Below, piece by piece: positions 51,505-60,455 of a stretch of DNA of 64,000 nt. The stretch spans positions 1,612,001 through 1,676,000 of the forward strand of contig NZ_CP146373.1 in the NCBI RefSeq assembly GCF_037055325.1. The letters are read 5' to 3'. The first letter of the stretch is position 1. Each line of letters begins with the position of its first letter. The stretch is from Arachnia propionica. GTDB lineage: Bacteria > Actinomycetota > Actinomycetes > Propionibacteriales > Propionibacteriaceae. The position numbers and the translations under genes were made by a program. The notes below the pieces were generated by a model. The model was not told the DNA's origin. It ran no database searches and worked only from the letters and a program-made list of their open reading frames with translations.

Positions 51505-52191
51505 ATGCAGATCCTGGTGGTGGACGACGACCAGGCCGTGCGTGACTCGCTGGCCCGGTCCCTGAAGTATTCCGGCGACGAGGTGACGACTGCCGCTGAC
51601 GGCGTCGAGGCGCTGGCGCAATTGGCAGGGCACACCCCGGATGCGGTGATCATGGACGTGATGATGCCTCGTCTCGACGGTCTGGAAACCACCCGCATGC
51701 TGCGACAGTCAGGCAATGACGTTCCCATCCTGATCCTCACGGCTCGTGACGCCGTCGGTGACCGGGTGGACGGTCTCGATGCCGGCGCCGACGACTACAT
51801 GGTCAAACCCTTCGCCCTCGACGAGCTGCTGGCACGGCTGCGGGCCCTGACACGGCGCTCGAAACCGATTCAGGAAACCGACTCGAAGGTCCTCGTGTTC
51901 GGCGATGTGACGCTGGATGCACAGCATCGGGAGGTGACCCGCGCGGGAAAACACATTTCCTTGACCCGCACCGAGTTCGCCCTTCTTCAGGCCTTCATGG
52001 AAAATCCCCGCCGCGTGATGGAGCGCAACACCCTTCTCAACGAGGTGTGGGGATTCGAATTCCCCGCCACCGCGAACTCTCTCGAGGTCTACATCGGCTA
52101 CCTGCGTCGTAAGACCGAGGCGGGCGGCCTGCCCCGTCTGATACATACGGTCCGCGGCGTCGGCTACGTGCTGCGTGAAACCGCCCCGTGA
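51505..52191 (+). CDS. OmpR-family response regulator (MprA-like)
   Basis: A 228-residue response regulator. Asp51 in [10 protein letters not shown] is the phosphorylation site; [12 protein letters not shown] and the C-terminal winged helix ([33 protein letters not shown]) identify the OmpR/PhoB subfamily. It overlaps the kinase gene by GTGA. The pair resembles mycobacterial MprA-MprB, which responds to envelope stress. Regulatory targets in the window cannot be assigned, but an intergenic palindrome-containing repeat lies downstream of the operon (53720-53871). Confidence 0.9.
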   Translation: MQILVVDDDQAVRDSLARSLKYSGDEVTTAADGVEALAQLAGHTPDAVIMDVMMPRLDGLETTRMLRQSGNDVPILILTARDAVGDRVDGLDAGADDYMVKPFALDELLARLRALTRRSKPIQETDSKVLVFGDVTLDAQHREVTRAGKHISLTRTEFALLQAFMENPRRVMERNTLLNEVWGFEFPATANSLEVYIGYLRRKTEAGGLPRLIHTVRGVGYVLRETAP

Positions 52192-53630
52192 TCGGTTCGT
52201 TTTGGATCCGGTTCCGGCGGGGCATCGAAAGGCTCATCACGGGCCAGTCGCTCCGCTCTCGCCTGGCTTCATTGACCGGGATATCGGTGGCCGCGGCCGT
52301 GCTCCTGGTCGGTTCCACGGCCTATTTGTCCACGCGGATCTCACTGCGCGACCAGCTGGATCGCGAATTGTTGTCGGCTGCCCGCACCACCGCCGCGATC
52401 ATCAACTCCGACATCAGGAATCTTGACAATCTCGGCCCCGGGCTCGGCACCTCCCAGGAATTGTTGGCTGTCACCACATCGACGGGAGAAACCGTCCAGG
52501 CTGGGAAGCAATCCTTGGCGCTGGCCCCCGAGGCCGGGGAGGTCGCCGTCGCCCGCATGCAACAAGGGCATCGTGCCCGTTCCGTGAAGCTGGGAGACGG
52601 TCAGCAGTATCGCCTCGTATCAGTGCCGGTACGAGCCCGGGATCGCGCCGGCCAGCCGCAAAGCTACGCCATTCTCTACGCACGGCCCCTGACATCGCTG
52701 GACACGACGCTGAACTCACTGTGGCTGGTGATCGCGCTGTCCGGGCTGGTGGGGATCCTGACCACGACCCTCACGGCTCTGTGGATGGCGCAGACCGCCC
52801 TGATGCCGGTTCGGCGCCTCTCCACCGCCGTGAAGAACGTCACCCAAACCGATCAACTGAACCCGATTCGCATCTATGGCCGCGACGACCTGGGTGAGTT
52901 GACGCGCAGTTTCAACCTGATGCTGAAAAGTCTCCAAACCTCACGGGAACAGCAAAGACAGCTGATCGCGGATGCGGGCCACGAACTCCGCACCCCTCTG
53001 ACGTCGATGCGCACCAACATCGAGCTGCTGGTGGCCGACGACAAGTCCGGAATGTTGCCGGAAGGGGCTCGCTCCGAAATCCTCGACGACGTCTCCGCCC
53101 AGCTCGGTGAGTTCTCAGCCCTCGTCGGCGACCTGGTGGCCCTGACCCGCGACGACCATCTCCAGCGTCAGCCGGAGCGGCTCGACCTGTCGGAGGTGGT
53201 GGAGGCGGCGCTGGCCCGTGCAGCCCGTCGCGGACCGAACATCACCTTCCACACGACCCTGGAGCCGGTCCCGATCCTGGGAGATGCCCCCACGCTGGAA
53301 CGCGCCATCACGAACCTGCTGGACAACGCCGTGAAGTTCTCCCCCAGCGACGGCGAGATCTGGGTGGAGTTGACCTCGGCCGGGGTGCTGACGATCGTCG
53401 ATTCGGGTCCGGGAGTCGCCGACGAGGACCTGCCACACATCTTCGACCGGTTCTACCGCTCCGACCGGGCCCGCAACACCCCGGGTACCGGCCTCGGTCT
53501 GGCCATCGTCACCCACATCGTCGAGGCCCATGGTGGCTCGGTCCGGGCAGGGAACCAACCAGGCGCCGGGGCGAAGTTCACCATGCGGCTGCCGGTCCTG
53601 GCCGCCCCCGAATCGCCCCTGTCTCCTTGA
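52188..53630 (+). CDS. Sensor histidine kinase (MprB-like)
   Basis: A 480-residue kinase. It has two transmembrane helices (residues ~28-48 and ~178-200) around a ~130-residue extracellular sensor, a HAMP domain (~200-252), a HisKA helix with His265 ([12 protein letters not shown]) and an HATPase domain with N, G1 and G2 boxes ([30 protein letters not shown]). The GTG at 52188 overlaps the regulator stop. It probably autophosphorylates on envelope signals and phosphorylates the MprA-like partner. Confidence 0.92.
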   Translation: MIGSFWIRFRRGIERLITGQSLRSRLASLTGISVAAAVLLVGSTAYLSTRISLRDQLDRELLSAARTTAAIINSDIRNLDNLGPGLGTSQELLAVTTSTGETVQAGKQSLALAPEAGEVAVARMQQGHRARSVKLGDGQQYRLVSVPVRARDRAGQPQSYAILYARPLTSLDTTLNSLWLVIALSGLVGILTTTLTALWMAQTALMPVRRLSTAVKNVTQTDQLNPIRIYGRDDLGELTRSFNLMLKSLQTSREQQRQLIADAGHELRTPLTSMRTNIELLVADDKSGMLPEGARSEILDDVSAQLGEFSALVGDLVALTRDDHLQRQPERLDLSEVVEAALARAARRGPNITFHTTLEPVPILGDAPTLERAITNLLDNAVKFSPSDGEIWVELTSAGVLTIVDSGPGVADEDLPHIFDRFYRSDRARNTPGTGLGLAIVTHIVEAHGGSVRAGNQPGAGAKFTMRLPVLAAPESPLSP

Positions 53631-53719
53631 GGAAACACCGCCTGAGCATGTCCGCTGCTTCCCGGGCCGGGTGTTCCGGGGGCGTCGGGTCTTTGCGGGC
53701 GGACCGCGACCACCTGATT

Positions 53720-53871
53720 CCACAGACTTTTCCACAACCTGGGTAGAACTACACGGCTGTAACTCGGTCGAGTGGTTCAGTTCCTCGAGTCCCTGAAAGA
53801 CAGGCCAGAGAGACCCGTTTCCCACAGACTTTTCCACAGCTGGGCAAAACTACACGGGTGTAATTCGACCT
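53720..53871. repeat. Two ~50-bp direct repeats, each with a palindrome
   Basis: Two copies, 53720-53769 and 53822-53871, share ~40 of 50 bases: CCACAGACTTTTCCACA, TGGG-x-A-x-AACTACACGG and a final GTAA-x-TCG. Each includes TACACGG[GC]TGTA; it is a perfect palindrome in the second copy (53851-53862). They lie 102 bases apart in the 286-base gap between the kinase and a convergent gene. They could be operators, replication-protein sites (TTTTCCACA resembles a DnaA box), or a duplicated terminator-free regulatory region. No gene is seen in this gap. Confidence 0.6.
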
Positions 53872-53916
53872 TGGATGCGCGGTACCCGGTATCGTCAGCC
53901 CATGCTCACGCGTCTC

Positions 53917-55722
53917 TCATTGGCTCGTCTCACCCTGGAGGACCACGGATGGACCCTGGTCCCAGGGCTGCGAGAAAAGCTCCGACGCGGAGCGCCTGGT
54001 CTGCGGGAAAAACACCAGGTAGGCGATCCACGCCAACAACGCCACCACCATCAAGGTCACGATCACCCAGGCCCAGGGGCTGCGGCGTTTCGGGGCCTGC
54101 CGACCGACTGGCTGTGAGCTGTAGACCGGGACCGCGGATTGATAGGGGGCGCTTGACGGAGGCGGCAGACCGAGCTCGTAGTGCCCGTAGGACGGCGGTG
54201 GAACGTACGGCGGGACGGCGGAAGCGGCACCGTGGCCCGAATCAAAGGCCGGGGACGCCGGCACCGCTGGGTCCGGAGGTGGCGGCATGGCTGCGAGAGG
54301 ATCATGTCCGTGGGGGGCCCAGGGGGTCTGCACGGGAGGAGCCGGCGGAGGCATGGCTGCCAAGGTGGCCGGGGACGGCTCGGGAACCGGAGGCGGCATA
54401 TGGGGGACCGCGTGACCCGCCGATGACGACGGGATGGCCTGCGCCATCGGATCAGCTGGGGTGCTGGAAAGTGGCTGGTTCGCGGAATACGGGAGCACCG
54501 GCTGTGGTGGTTCGACCTTCTCCCCGACCGGAGCCGCATCCTCCCGAAAGATCGACAGGTCCTTGATGGCATCCAGGATCTGGGTGGGCGCCTCGGAATC
54601 ATCGAAGTTGATCGGAGCGGAAATACGGGTGATCATTTCCGTCTCCTCCGGTTCCGGCACGTCCATTGTCTCCTCGGCCTGGACGGGTTCCTCCGGAGCA
54701 GCTTCGGCCTGAGCAGATTCAGCCTGGACAGCTTCCTCCGGAACAGCTTCGGCCTGAACAGGTTCAGCCTGAATAGGTTCAGTTGTGGCCGGTTCAGCCG
54801 GTTCCATCAGCGATGTCACCCATGAGGGATCAGCCGAGGGCAGCTCGTCCCAGGATGATGTGATCACGCTTGGTTCGTCCGGCGAGGGCGCAGAAGGCAC
54901 CATGACGACAACAACCCGGTTCACCGATCCGTCATCATCCGTCTCGGTCGGTGAGAGCGCTGCTTCCGATCGTGATTCGACCTGGGACACCTCCGTTGAC
55001 CTCTGCCCACGCCGCGAGAGCTCGGCGGTCGGTTTCTGCCCGACCGGCGCCAATGCCGTCGATGTCGACGCCTGTTCGACGGAGGACACCTCAACCGACC
55101 ACTGCCTGATCGGGACCAGTTCACCCGGAACAGTTTCGGCGGACACCGCGGGCGGTGCGGATGGTACGACCGGAACCACGTGAGTTGCAGGTCCGTCCGC
55201 CTCGGGGAACCCCGGGGAGGCAGCCATCACCGGTTCTGGCGGCTCCTCATCCGTCTGAACCTGGGATTTCTTCCGATGGACATCATCCTCGTCAATACGG
55301 ACGTCCTCCAGACGGGCGGTGCCCTCATCGACCCCGACCTCACCCAGCAGGGCGGTGTCCTCATCAGGGATGAGATCTTCCTCGGGGACGACATCTTCCT
55401 CCTCGCCCGGGAGCGAGGGAAAAGAATCGATCGGGGAGGACTGGCTCGTCTGGAACATTTCCCAGGGTCGGGGTCTCGGTTCGACCGGCTTCGAGGAAAG
55501 GGGCACAGGAACCTCGTGCCCCTCGTCAGTGAACCCCGGCTGCCCGACCGCTGGAACCAAATCTTTGATCAAGGCGTTCAGGTCCCTCTTGCTCACGGCG
55601 AGCACCAACGCTCTGATACGCGTCCGGTACTGCGCAGAATCCAGCTTGTCGGTCGCCAGCGCCTCATCCAGGACGCGGCGGTACCGAAGCAGGTCCTCCG
55701 AGGTAAGGGGAAGTGAACTCAC
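53917..55722 (-). CDS. Low-complexity acidic membrane protein with DUF1707-like N-terminus
   Basis: A 601-residue protein. Residues ~6-55 (LTSEDLLRYRRVLDEALATD to NALIKDLVPAV) resemble the small DUF1707/SHOCT-like helical domain. A long acidic region follows, with a Gln-Ala-Glu-Pro-Val-rich repeat block around 310-350 (AVQAESAQAEAAPEEPVQAE), then a Pro-rich region, and a C-terminal transmembrane helix (WAWVIVTLMVVALLAWIAYL) near residue 565. A C-tail-anchored topology with a cytoplasmic acidic domain is likely. Function is unknown. The gene reads toward the MprB-like gene. Confidence 0.8.
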   Translation of the reverse strand: MSSLPLTSEDLLRYRRVLDEALATDKLDSAQYRTRIRALVLAVSKRDLNALIKDLVPAVGQPGFTDEGHEVPVPLSSKPVEPRPRPWEMFQTSQSSPIDSFPSLPGEEEDVVPEEDLIPDEDTALLGEVGVDEGTARLEDVRIDEDDVHRKKSQVQTDEEPPEPVMAASPGFPEADGPATHVVPVVPSAPPAVSAETVPGELVPIRQWSVEVSSVEQASTSTALAPVGQKPTAELSRRGQRSTEVSQVESRSEAALSPTETDDDGSVNRVVVVMVPSAPSPDEPSVITSSWDELPSADPSWVTSLMEPAEPATTEPIQAEPVQAEAVPEEAVQAESAQAEAAPEEPVQAEETMDVPEPEETEMITRISAPINFDDSEAPTQILDAIKDLSIFREDAAPVGEKVEPPQPVLPYSANQPLSSTPADPMAQAIPSSSAGHAVPHMPPPVPEPSPATLAAMPPPAPPVQTPWAPHGHDPLAAMPPPPDPAVPASPAFDSGHGAASAVPPYVPPPSYGHYELGLPPPSSAPYQSAVPVYSSQPVGRQAPKRRSPWAWVIVTLMVVALLAWIAYLVFFPQTRRSASELFSQPWDQGPSVVLQGETSQ

Positions 55723-55852
55723 CCCGCCAGTCTGTCAGAGACCATCGTCAAGAACCATGACTGTGTCCAACCAATGGCCAGAAGTCACCCCGATTTCGCG
55801 GCCACGCGTGTCGGCGGGCTAGGGTTTGGGGGACTCAACTCCAGGAGGCAGC

Positions 55853-56446
55853 ATGCTCGGTTTCGCCGCGGTGGATCGACGTTCTGATGCGGTCGCGATC
55901 TGGCTCGTCAGCCGCACCAACACCGCCGAGGCATCCAGCACGAACGCCGTCGTGGTAGGCCTGACCGATGAACACGCCCTGAAGAAAGTGCACTCGCTGA
56001 CCCGCGAGCGCGTCGTCATCACCACTCCCGGAAGCGACCTTGCCGGCCTGCCGATCAGCAATGGGCACCCGACGACGCTACTCGAGGAGTTCATCGATGC
56101 CACCCGCAGCCACCAGCGCGCCATCGTTGAGGCCGTGCGCTCCTACGCAGCCTCCCGCAAGGGCCAGAAGCTGGTGGAGCCCACCTTCCCCACGGAACCG
56201 CAGCTCCCAAAGACCTGGCCTGCGACCTGCCAGGATCGCGCCCTGGAGCTGGCCGGGGTGGTGTCGCGAGCCTGGACGAACTGGCTGGTCAGCGACGGCG
56301 AGAGACTCCGCCGCACCACCCAGCCACGCACCGGCAAGACCCCGTGGATCATGCCCGGGGAACTCAACCAGCCGGAGCTGCTGGCCCTGCCACCGGCCCT
56401 GACAGAGAAACTTCGCCCCGAACCCGTGGGACCCTTCCCCGGTTGA
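55853..56446 (+). CDS. Hypothetical protein
   Basis: A 197-residue soluble protein starting LGFAAVDRRSDAVAIWLVSR and continuing VVVGLTDEHALKKVHSLTRE, with a Trp-containing basic middle and a Pro-rich tail. AGGAGG lies directly upstream of the ATG at 55853. The first ~70 residues look like an alpha/beta domain that could bind a nucleotide or interact with the divergent DUF1707-like protein. The family is not recognised. Confidence 0.65.
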   Translation: MLGFAAVDRRSDAVAIWLVSRTNTAEASSTNAVVVGLTDEHALKKVHSLTRERVVITTPGSDLAGLPISNGHPTTLLEEFIDATRSHQRAIVEAVRSYAASRKGQKLVEPTFPTEPQLPKTWPATCQDRALELAGVVSRAWTNWLVSDGERLRRTTQPRTGKTPWIMPGELNQPELLALPPALTEKLRPEPVGPFPG

Positions 56447-56458
56447 GCGGCCCCGTCC

Positions 56459-57154
56459 TCAGCTCTGCCCCGCCGGGACCAGCGGAACGTACCACTCGAC
56501 GTCGGTGAGGAGGATGCGGGTCTCCACGTTTCCTTCCCAGCTGACACCTATGTCGTGTTCCTGGAGGATCGGGATGACCACGGTCTTCATCAGCTTGATG
56601 GTCGTGGCATCGTAGAGCTCCTCACGCTGGGAGCTGCTCAAAGCCTTGTACTCCTCCTCGCTGATGTGCGCAGGCCAGAAGATGCCGTAGCTGAGGTAGG
56701 TGCTGCCGTCCTCCGCGAGGCTCTCGGTGTCCTGCTGGTGGAAGAACACATACCCCAGGTCGCCCTGGTCGCCCTCGATCTCCGCATGCCCACAGGTGTT
56801 GCAGCAGGTGAAATCCTGCTCCGCGACGACATGGGCCCGGCGCAGCGCCTCGAAGGCACGGTCCAGCTTTCCGGCGGGTATATCCCCAAATCCCGCCTGC
56901 TGGGTGCGTCGCGCATCGATCAAGTACTGAGCGATGGCGCGGCACTGCGCCTCGGACAGCGTGCCACCCTCGCCCTTCTCATCCTCCACTGCGCAGGCGA
57001 TCTCGTAGGCATGGTCGTCGATGTCGTCATTTCCCCTCACGAGTTGCGTCCAGATCATGTCGCGGAGGTATTCCTCGAGTTTGGGATCAATCACGCCCCT
57101 GAGCAGCTCGTCGGGGATTCTCAAACCGTCGGGCTGGGCGTTCAGTTCAGTCAT
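56459..57154 (-). CDS. DUF6891-like protein
   Basis: A 231-residue acidic protein. The middle has a CC-x2-C zinc-ribbon-like motif (FTCCNTCGHAEIEGDQGDLG), followed by YVFFHQQDTESLAEDGSTYL; this matches DUF6891-type proteins of actinobacteria, a tentative name. The ATG at 57154 is used because the codons before it do not fit. It is convergent with the gene at 55853, separated by 12 bases. Function is unknown. Confidence 0.65.
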   Translation of the reverse strand: MTELNAQPDGLRIPDELLRGVIDPKLEEYLRDMIWTQLVRGNDDIDDHAYEIACAVEDEKGEGGTLSEAQCRAIAQYLIDARRTQQAGFGDIPAGKLDRAFEALRRAHVVAEQDFTCCNTCGHAEIEGDQGDLGYVFFHQQDTESLAEDGSTYLSYGIFWPAHISEEEYKALSSSQREELYDATTIKLMKTVVIPILQEHDIGVSWEGNVETRILLTDVEWYVPLVPAGQS

Positions 57155-57189
57155 GGGCGAGACCCTAACAACCGCCACCGACAGAGAAA

Positions 57190-57213
57190 GGGTTGGGCGG
57201 CGCCGCCCAACCC
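57190..57213. terminator. Terminator hairpin after the LppM-like gene
   Basis: GGGTTGGGCGGC and its exact complement GCCGCCCAACCC form a continuous 24-base palindrome (stem of ten with a tetraloop when folded). It lies 93 bases beyond the stop of the LppM-like gene and before the DUF6891-like start. Confidence 0.6.
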
Positions 57214-57305
57214 CTCACCGCGGCATCTCACCGCCAAGGGTTCTAACCCTGCTGACCCGGATACCGCTGCTGACCCGGCTGACCAGCCTGGCACGGGTAT
57301 CCCTG

Positions 57306-57989
57306 TTACCCGGAGGGCTGCTGGAAATTACCCGGCCCCTGGAATCCACCCTGCGAACCGGGCTGTCCAGGACCGGGGCGAGCGGCCTTCGCCCTGCCGC
57401 ATTGCACCAGAATGACGGCGACCACAGCGTCGCCCACCACCATGACCCCGAGCACAACCCACAGCCAGGTCAGGTCAGGGGCATTGCTGGCGGTCACTTT
57501 CAGGCCCTCGGAACTAGTCAAGTCGGCCGGGCCCTTCCACGTGACAGTGTTGCCGAAGATCTCCCCTGTGCCACTGGTGGTGAGAACTTTGCCCGGGAAG
57601 GTCACCTTGACCTCAGAGTCGGTGATCATGCTTGCGCTGATTCCCTGCGAATTACTGCCCGGCCTGTGGAAGCTCCATTGCTTGCTGGACTCGTCGAAGC
57701 TGAGATGGCTGATATCGGAGACCTTGCAGCCGATGTACTTGTCGTCCTGGTAGCCCTCCTGTTTGAAGTCGCCTGGAAGTTTCACCGAGCTCATCCCACG
57801 CTGGCAGACTGCATCGGAATCCTTGACGCCGCCCGACTGCGATTTCTCCTTCAACACTCCTTAGTCGGCTTTGACCTCGATCTTTTCCCGGCTATTCACG
57901 TTGATTTCCTGGCGCATCCGGATGCAGGAGCTGAGCACCAGCACGAGAGGTAGGACCACGGCAACGATGCCGATTCTGCGTAACTTCAT
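57306..57989 (-). pseudogene. LppM-like lipoprotein split by an in-frame TAA
   Basis: From ATG 57989 the protein has a signal peptide with lipobox LVLSSC and continues INVNSREKIEVKAD, then TAA (57861-57863) in the same frame, then GVLKEKSQSGGVKDSDAVCQ. The rest (to 57306) has a beta-rich LppM-type domain and a transmembrane helix (DLTWLWVVLGVMVVGDAVVA) followed by a Gln/Gly/Pro tail. In relatives these are one chain, so Tyr (TAT/TAC) to TAA is a likely cause. The distal half could only be made by reinitiation at GTG 57857 but would lack its signal peptide. LppM proteins act in envelope lipid handling or host interaction in mycobacteria. Confidence 0.7.
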
Positions 57990-58111
57990 CATGCACGGAA
58001 CATACAACTTTCCCCTCTCCTGCTGCACGGGATCCCCCACTGTGCAGCACACTGATGGATTTCCTGCGAGAAACCCTTCCCGCCTGCAGCGGAACACGGC
58101 ACCATTGACCC

Positions 58112-60034
58112 GTGAAACCAGATCGCAACGCCACCGTCGCCGAGATCTACGCACACCCGCTCGGCCGCGACATCATCGACAAGATGCTGCTGCAGACCGG
58201 GCGCAGCACCGCCTGGGTGCGCAATCCTCTGATCTCGCGGCTGCGACTGCGGCAGCTCGACACGATCCTGGGACGCGCATTCGGCCCCGGCTTCGTCGAT
58301 ACCCTGGTCGATCTACTGGCCGACTGCCCCGACTCACCTCCCCGCCTCGATGGCCCCATCGCTGCGACGTGGTGGAAACGGGCGGTGTTCTACCAGATCT
58401 ACCCGCGTTCCTTCGCGGACAGCAACGGCGACGGCATCGGCGATCTGCCCGGCATCCTGGCGAAGGTCCCCTACCTGGACGACCTGGGCGTCGACTGCCT
58501 GTGGCTCTCGCCCATCTTCACCTCCCCCAACAAGGACATGGGCTACGACATCGCTGACTACCGGTGCGTCATGGACGAGATGGGCACCATCGACGACCTT
58601 CGGCGCCTGATCGCCGCCTGCCACGAACGCGGAATGCGCATCATCCTCGACCTGGTGGTCAACCACACCTCCGACGAGCACCCGTGGTTCAAGGACGCCC
58701 TGGCCAATCCGGAGGGCGCACATGGCGACTACTACTTCCTGCGTGACGGCGACCCCGAGACACCACCCAACAACTGGACGTCGTTCTTCTCCGGACCCGC
58801 CTGGCGTCGTATCGGCGAGAAGTGGGCGCTGCACCTGTTCACCCCCGAACAGCCAGACCTCAACTGGGACAATCCGGCGGTGCGTCGCGAGGTGGCCGAC
58901 ATTGTGCGTTTCTGGCTTGCCGAAGGCATCGACGGGTTCCGCCTGGATGTGATCAACTACATCTCCAAGCGCAGTGGCCTGCCCGACGGCAACGCCACCG
59001 TCGGCCAGGTGATGGGGTTCACGGGCGTGGAACACTACTTCCACGGCCCCCACCTGCACGACCACCTGACGGAGCTGCGCCGCGAGGCTTTCATCCGAAA
59101 GAACGTGGAACCGGGCCACGAGGAACCGGGAGCAGACGCCCGACCCATCATGATCGGCGAGACCCCGGGCGCGGGCGTCGAGGTGGCCCGCCTGCTCACC
59201 AGCTCCCAGCGAGACGAGCTAGACCTGATCTTCAGTTTCGACCACCTGGAGACCCCGGGGCATGTGCGCTGGGACGAGTACGCCTACGACCTGAATTTCC
59301 TGAAGCGCTACTACATCGACTATCAGTCACGGCTGGGCTCCGATGACTGGATGAGTCTGTTCTTCGAGAACCACGACAACCCACGCATGATCTCCAAGGT
59401 CAACCCCGACCCCCGGTTCCGCGACCAGCTGGGCAAGGCCCTCGCAACGATCCTGCTGACCATGCGCGGCACCCCGTTCATCTTCCAGGGCCAGGAGATC
59501 GGGGCCGTCAATCAGGACTTCCCCGACGAGTCTGCACTGCGCGACGTGGAATCCCTGAACCTCCTGGCTGCCGAAGGCCCCGGGGCCTGGGGAAAGATCA
59601 TGGCCGGTTCCCGCGACCACGCCCGCGTCCCGATGCGTTGGGACCGCGACGAGCACTGGGGGTTCACGCGCGGAACCCCCTGGATCCGGGCTTTCGACGA
59701 CTCTGTGGGCTACTCCGTCGCCGCCCAGGAACACAACCCCGACTCAGTGCTGCGCTACTACCGCCGCCTGATCTGGCTGCGCCGCTCTAACCCGACACTG
59801 AGCCTGGGTTCGATTCGCTTCATCGACATCGACGTCAGGGATTACTTCGCCTGGTTCCGGGAGCACAACGGCGAGCGCTGGTTCATCGAGGTGAACCTGT
59901 CAGGCCATCCCCTGCGGCGACGCCACCGTAACCGGAACCTCGACATCATCACCGGCACCACCACTGACCGCTCGGGCCCCATGGAACCCTACGAGGCCCT
60001 CGTCTGCCAGGTGCCCCCGACAACGGACAGGTAG
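58112..60034 (+). CDS. GH13 alpha-glucosidase with N-terminal extension
   Basis: A 640-residue glycoside hydrolase family 13 enzyme, oligo-1,6-glucosidase/alpha-glucosidase group. Conserved regions are DLVVNHTSDEHPWF, GFRLDVINYISK (nucleophile Asp), IMIGETPG (acid/base Glu) and FENHDNPR. YQIYPRSFADSNGDGIGDL marks the start of the barrel. An ~85-residue helical extension (AEIYAHPLGRDIIDKMLLQT) precedes it, as in a known subgroup of bacterial alpha-glucosidases. GTG at 58112 is the only start that keeps this extension; no strong ribosome site is seen. Probably intracellular maltodextrin or isomaltose use. Confidence 0.92.
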   Translation: MKPDRNATVAEIYAHPLGRDIIDKMLLQTGRSTAWVRNPLISRLRLRQLDTILGRAFGPGFVDTLVDLLADCPDSPPRLDGPIAATWWKRAVFYQIYPRSFADSNGDGIGDLPGILAKVPYLDDLGVDCLWLSPIFTSPNKDMGYDIADYRCVMDEMGTIDDLRRLIAACHERGMRIILDLVVNHTSDEHPWFKDALANPEGAHGDYYFLRDGDPETPPNNWTSFFSGPAWRRIGEKWALHLFTPEQPDLNWDNPAVRREVADIVRFWLAEGIDGFRLDVINYISKRSGLPDGNATVGQVMGFTGVEHYFHGPHLHDHLTELRREAFIRKNVEPGHEEPGADARPIMIGETPGAGVEVARLLTSSQRDELDLIFSFDHLETPGHVRWDEYAYDLNFLKRYYIDYQSRLGSDDWMSLFFENHDNPRMISKVNPDPRFRDQLGKALATILLTMRGTPFIFQGQEIGAVNQDFPDESALRDVESLNLLAAEGPGAWGKIMAGSRDHARVPMRWDRDEHWGFTRGTPWIRAFDDSVGYSVAAQEHNPDSVLRYYRRLIWLRRSNPTLSLGSIRFIDIDVRDYFAWFREHNGERWFIEVNLSGHPLRRRHRNRNLDIITGTTTDRSGPMEPYEALVCQVPPTTDR

Positions 60035-60279
60035 TTTCCGGGCGACCTTTTCCACCACAGGAAAGGTCCCATTCACTCGAGTCGCCCATTCGTTGACGCG
60101 AGTGGGCGGCTCGAGCAACCTCGCCCCAATTTCCCTCCTCGACGAACAGAAATTGCACACAATCACGATTTGTGTTCAGTCGCGGAATATTCAGTCCCCC
60201 GCACGCACCACGACCTCCCTCCTCGCAGCCACATCACCTCGCCATCCCACGAAGCCGGGATCACCAAAAGTAGAGCATT

Positions 60280-60380
60280 CAATTAACCAAAGCAGATGGC
60301 CTCCCACTAGGGAGATAGCCCGAAACCCGCTTCCTGCAAGACTCCGCTTCCCAAAAGTTGACCCTCGTGGGTTATGCTTC
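60280..60380 (+). promoter_or_regulatory. Conserved upstream region of thioester protein 1
   Basis: CAATTAACC (60280-60288) and, 88 bases on, TGGGTTAT (60368-60375) preceded by AAAAGTTGACC are shared with the same relative positions (62374-62382, 62461-62468) upstream of the second thioester protein. The TGGGTTATGCTTC block may be the -10 region. The rest of the 420-base gap (60035-60455) has no gene. Confidence 0.55.
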
Positions 60381-60455
60381 ACACAGCACCCCCTTGGGCG
60401 GGCAGCAAACCCCCTAACCGGGGGTTGTAAAATCCTAAAGAATTGAGGAAGTTTT

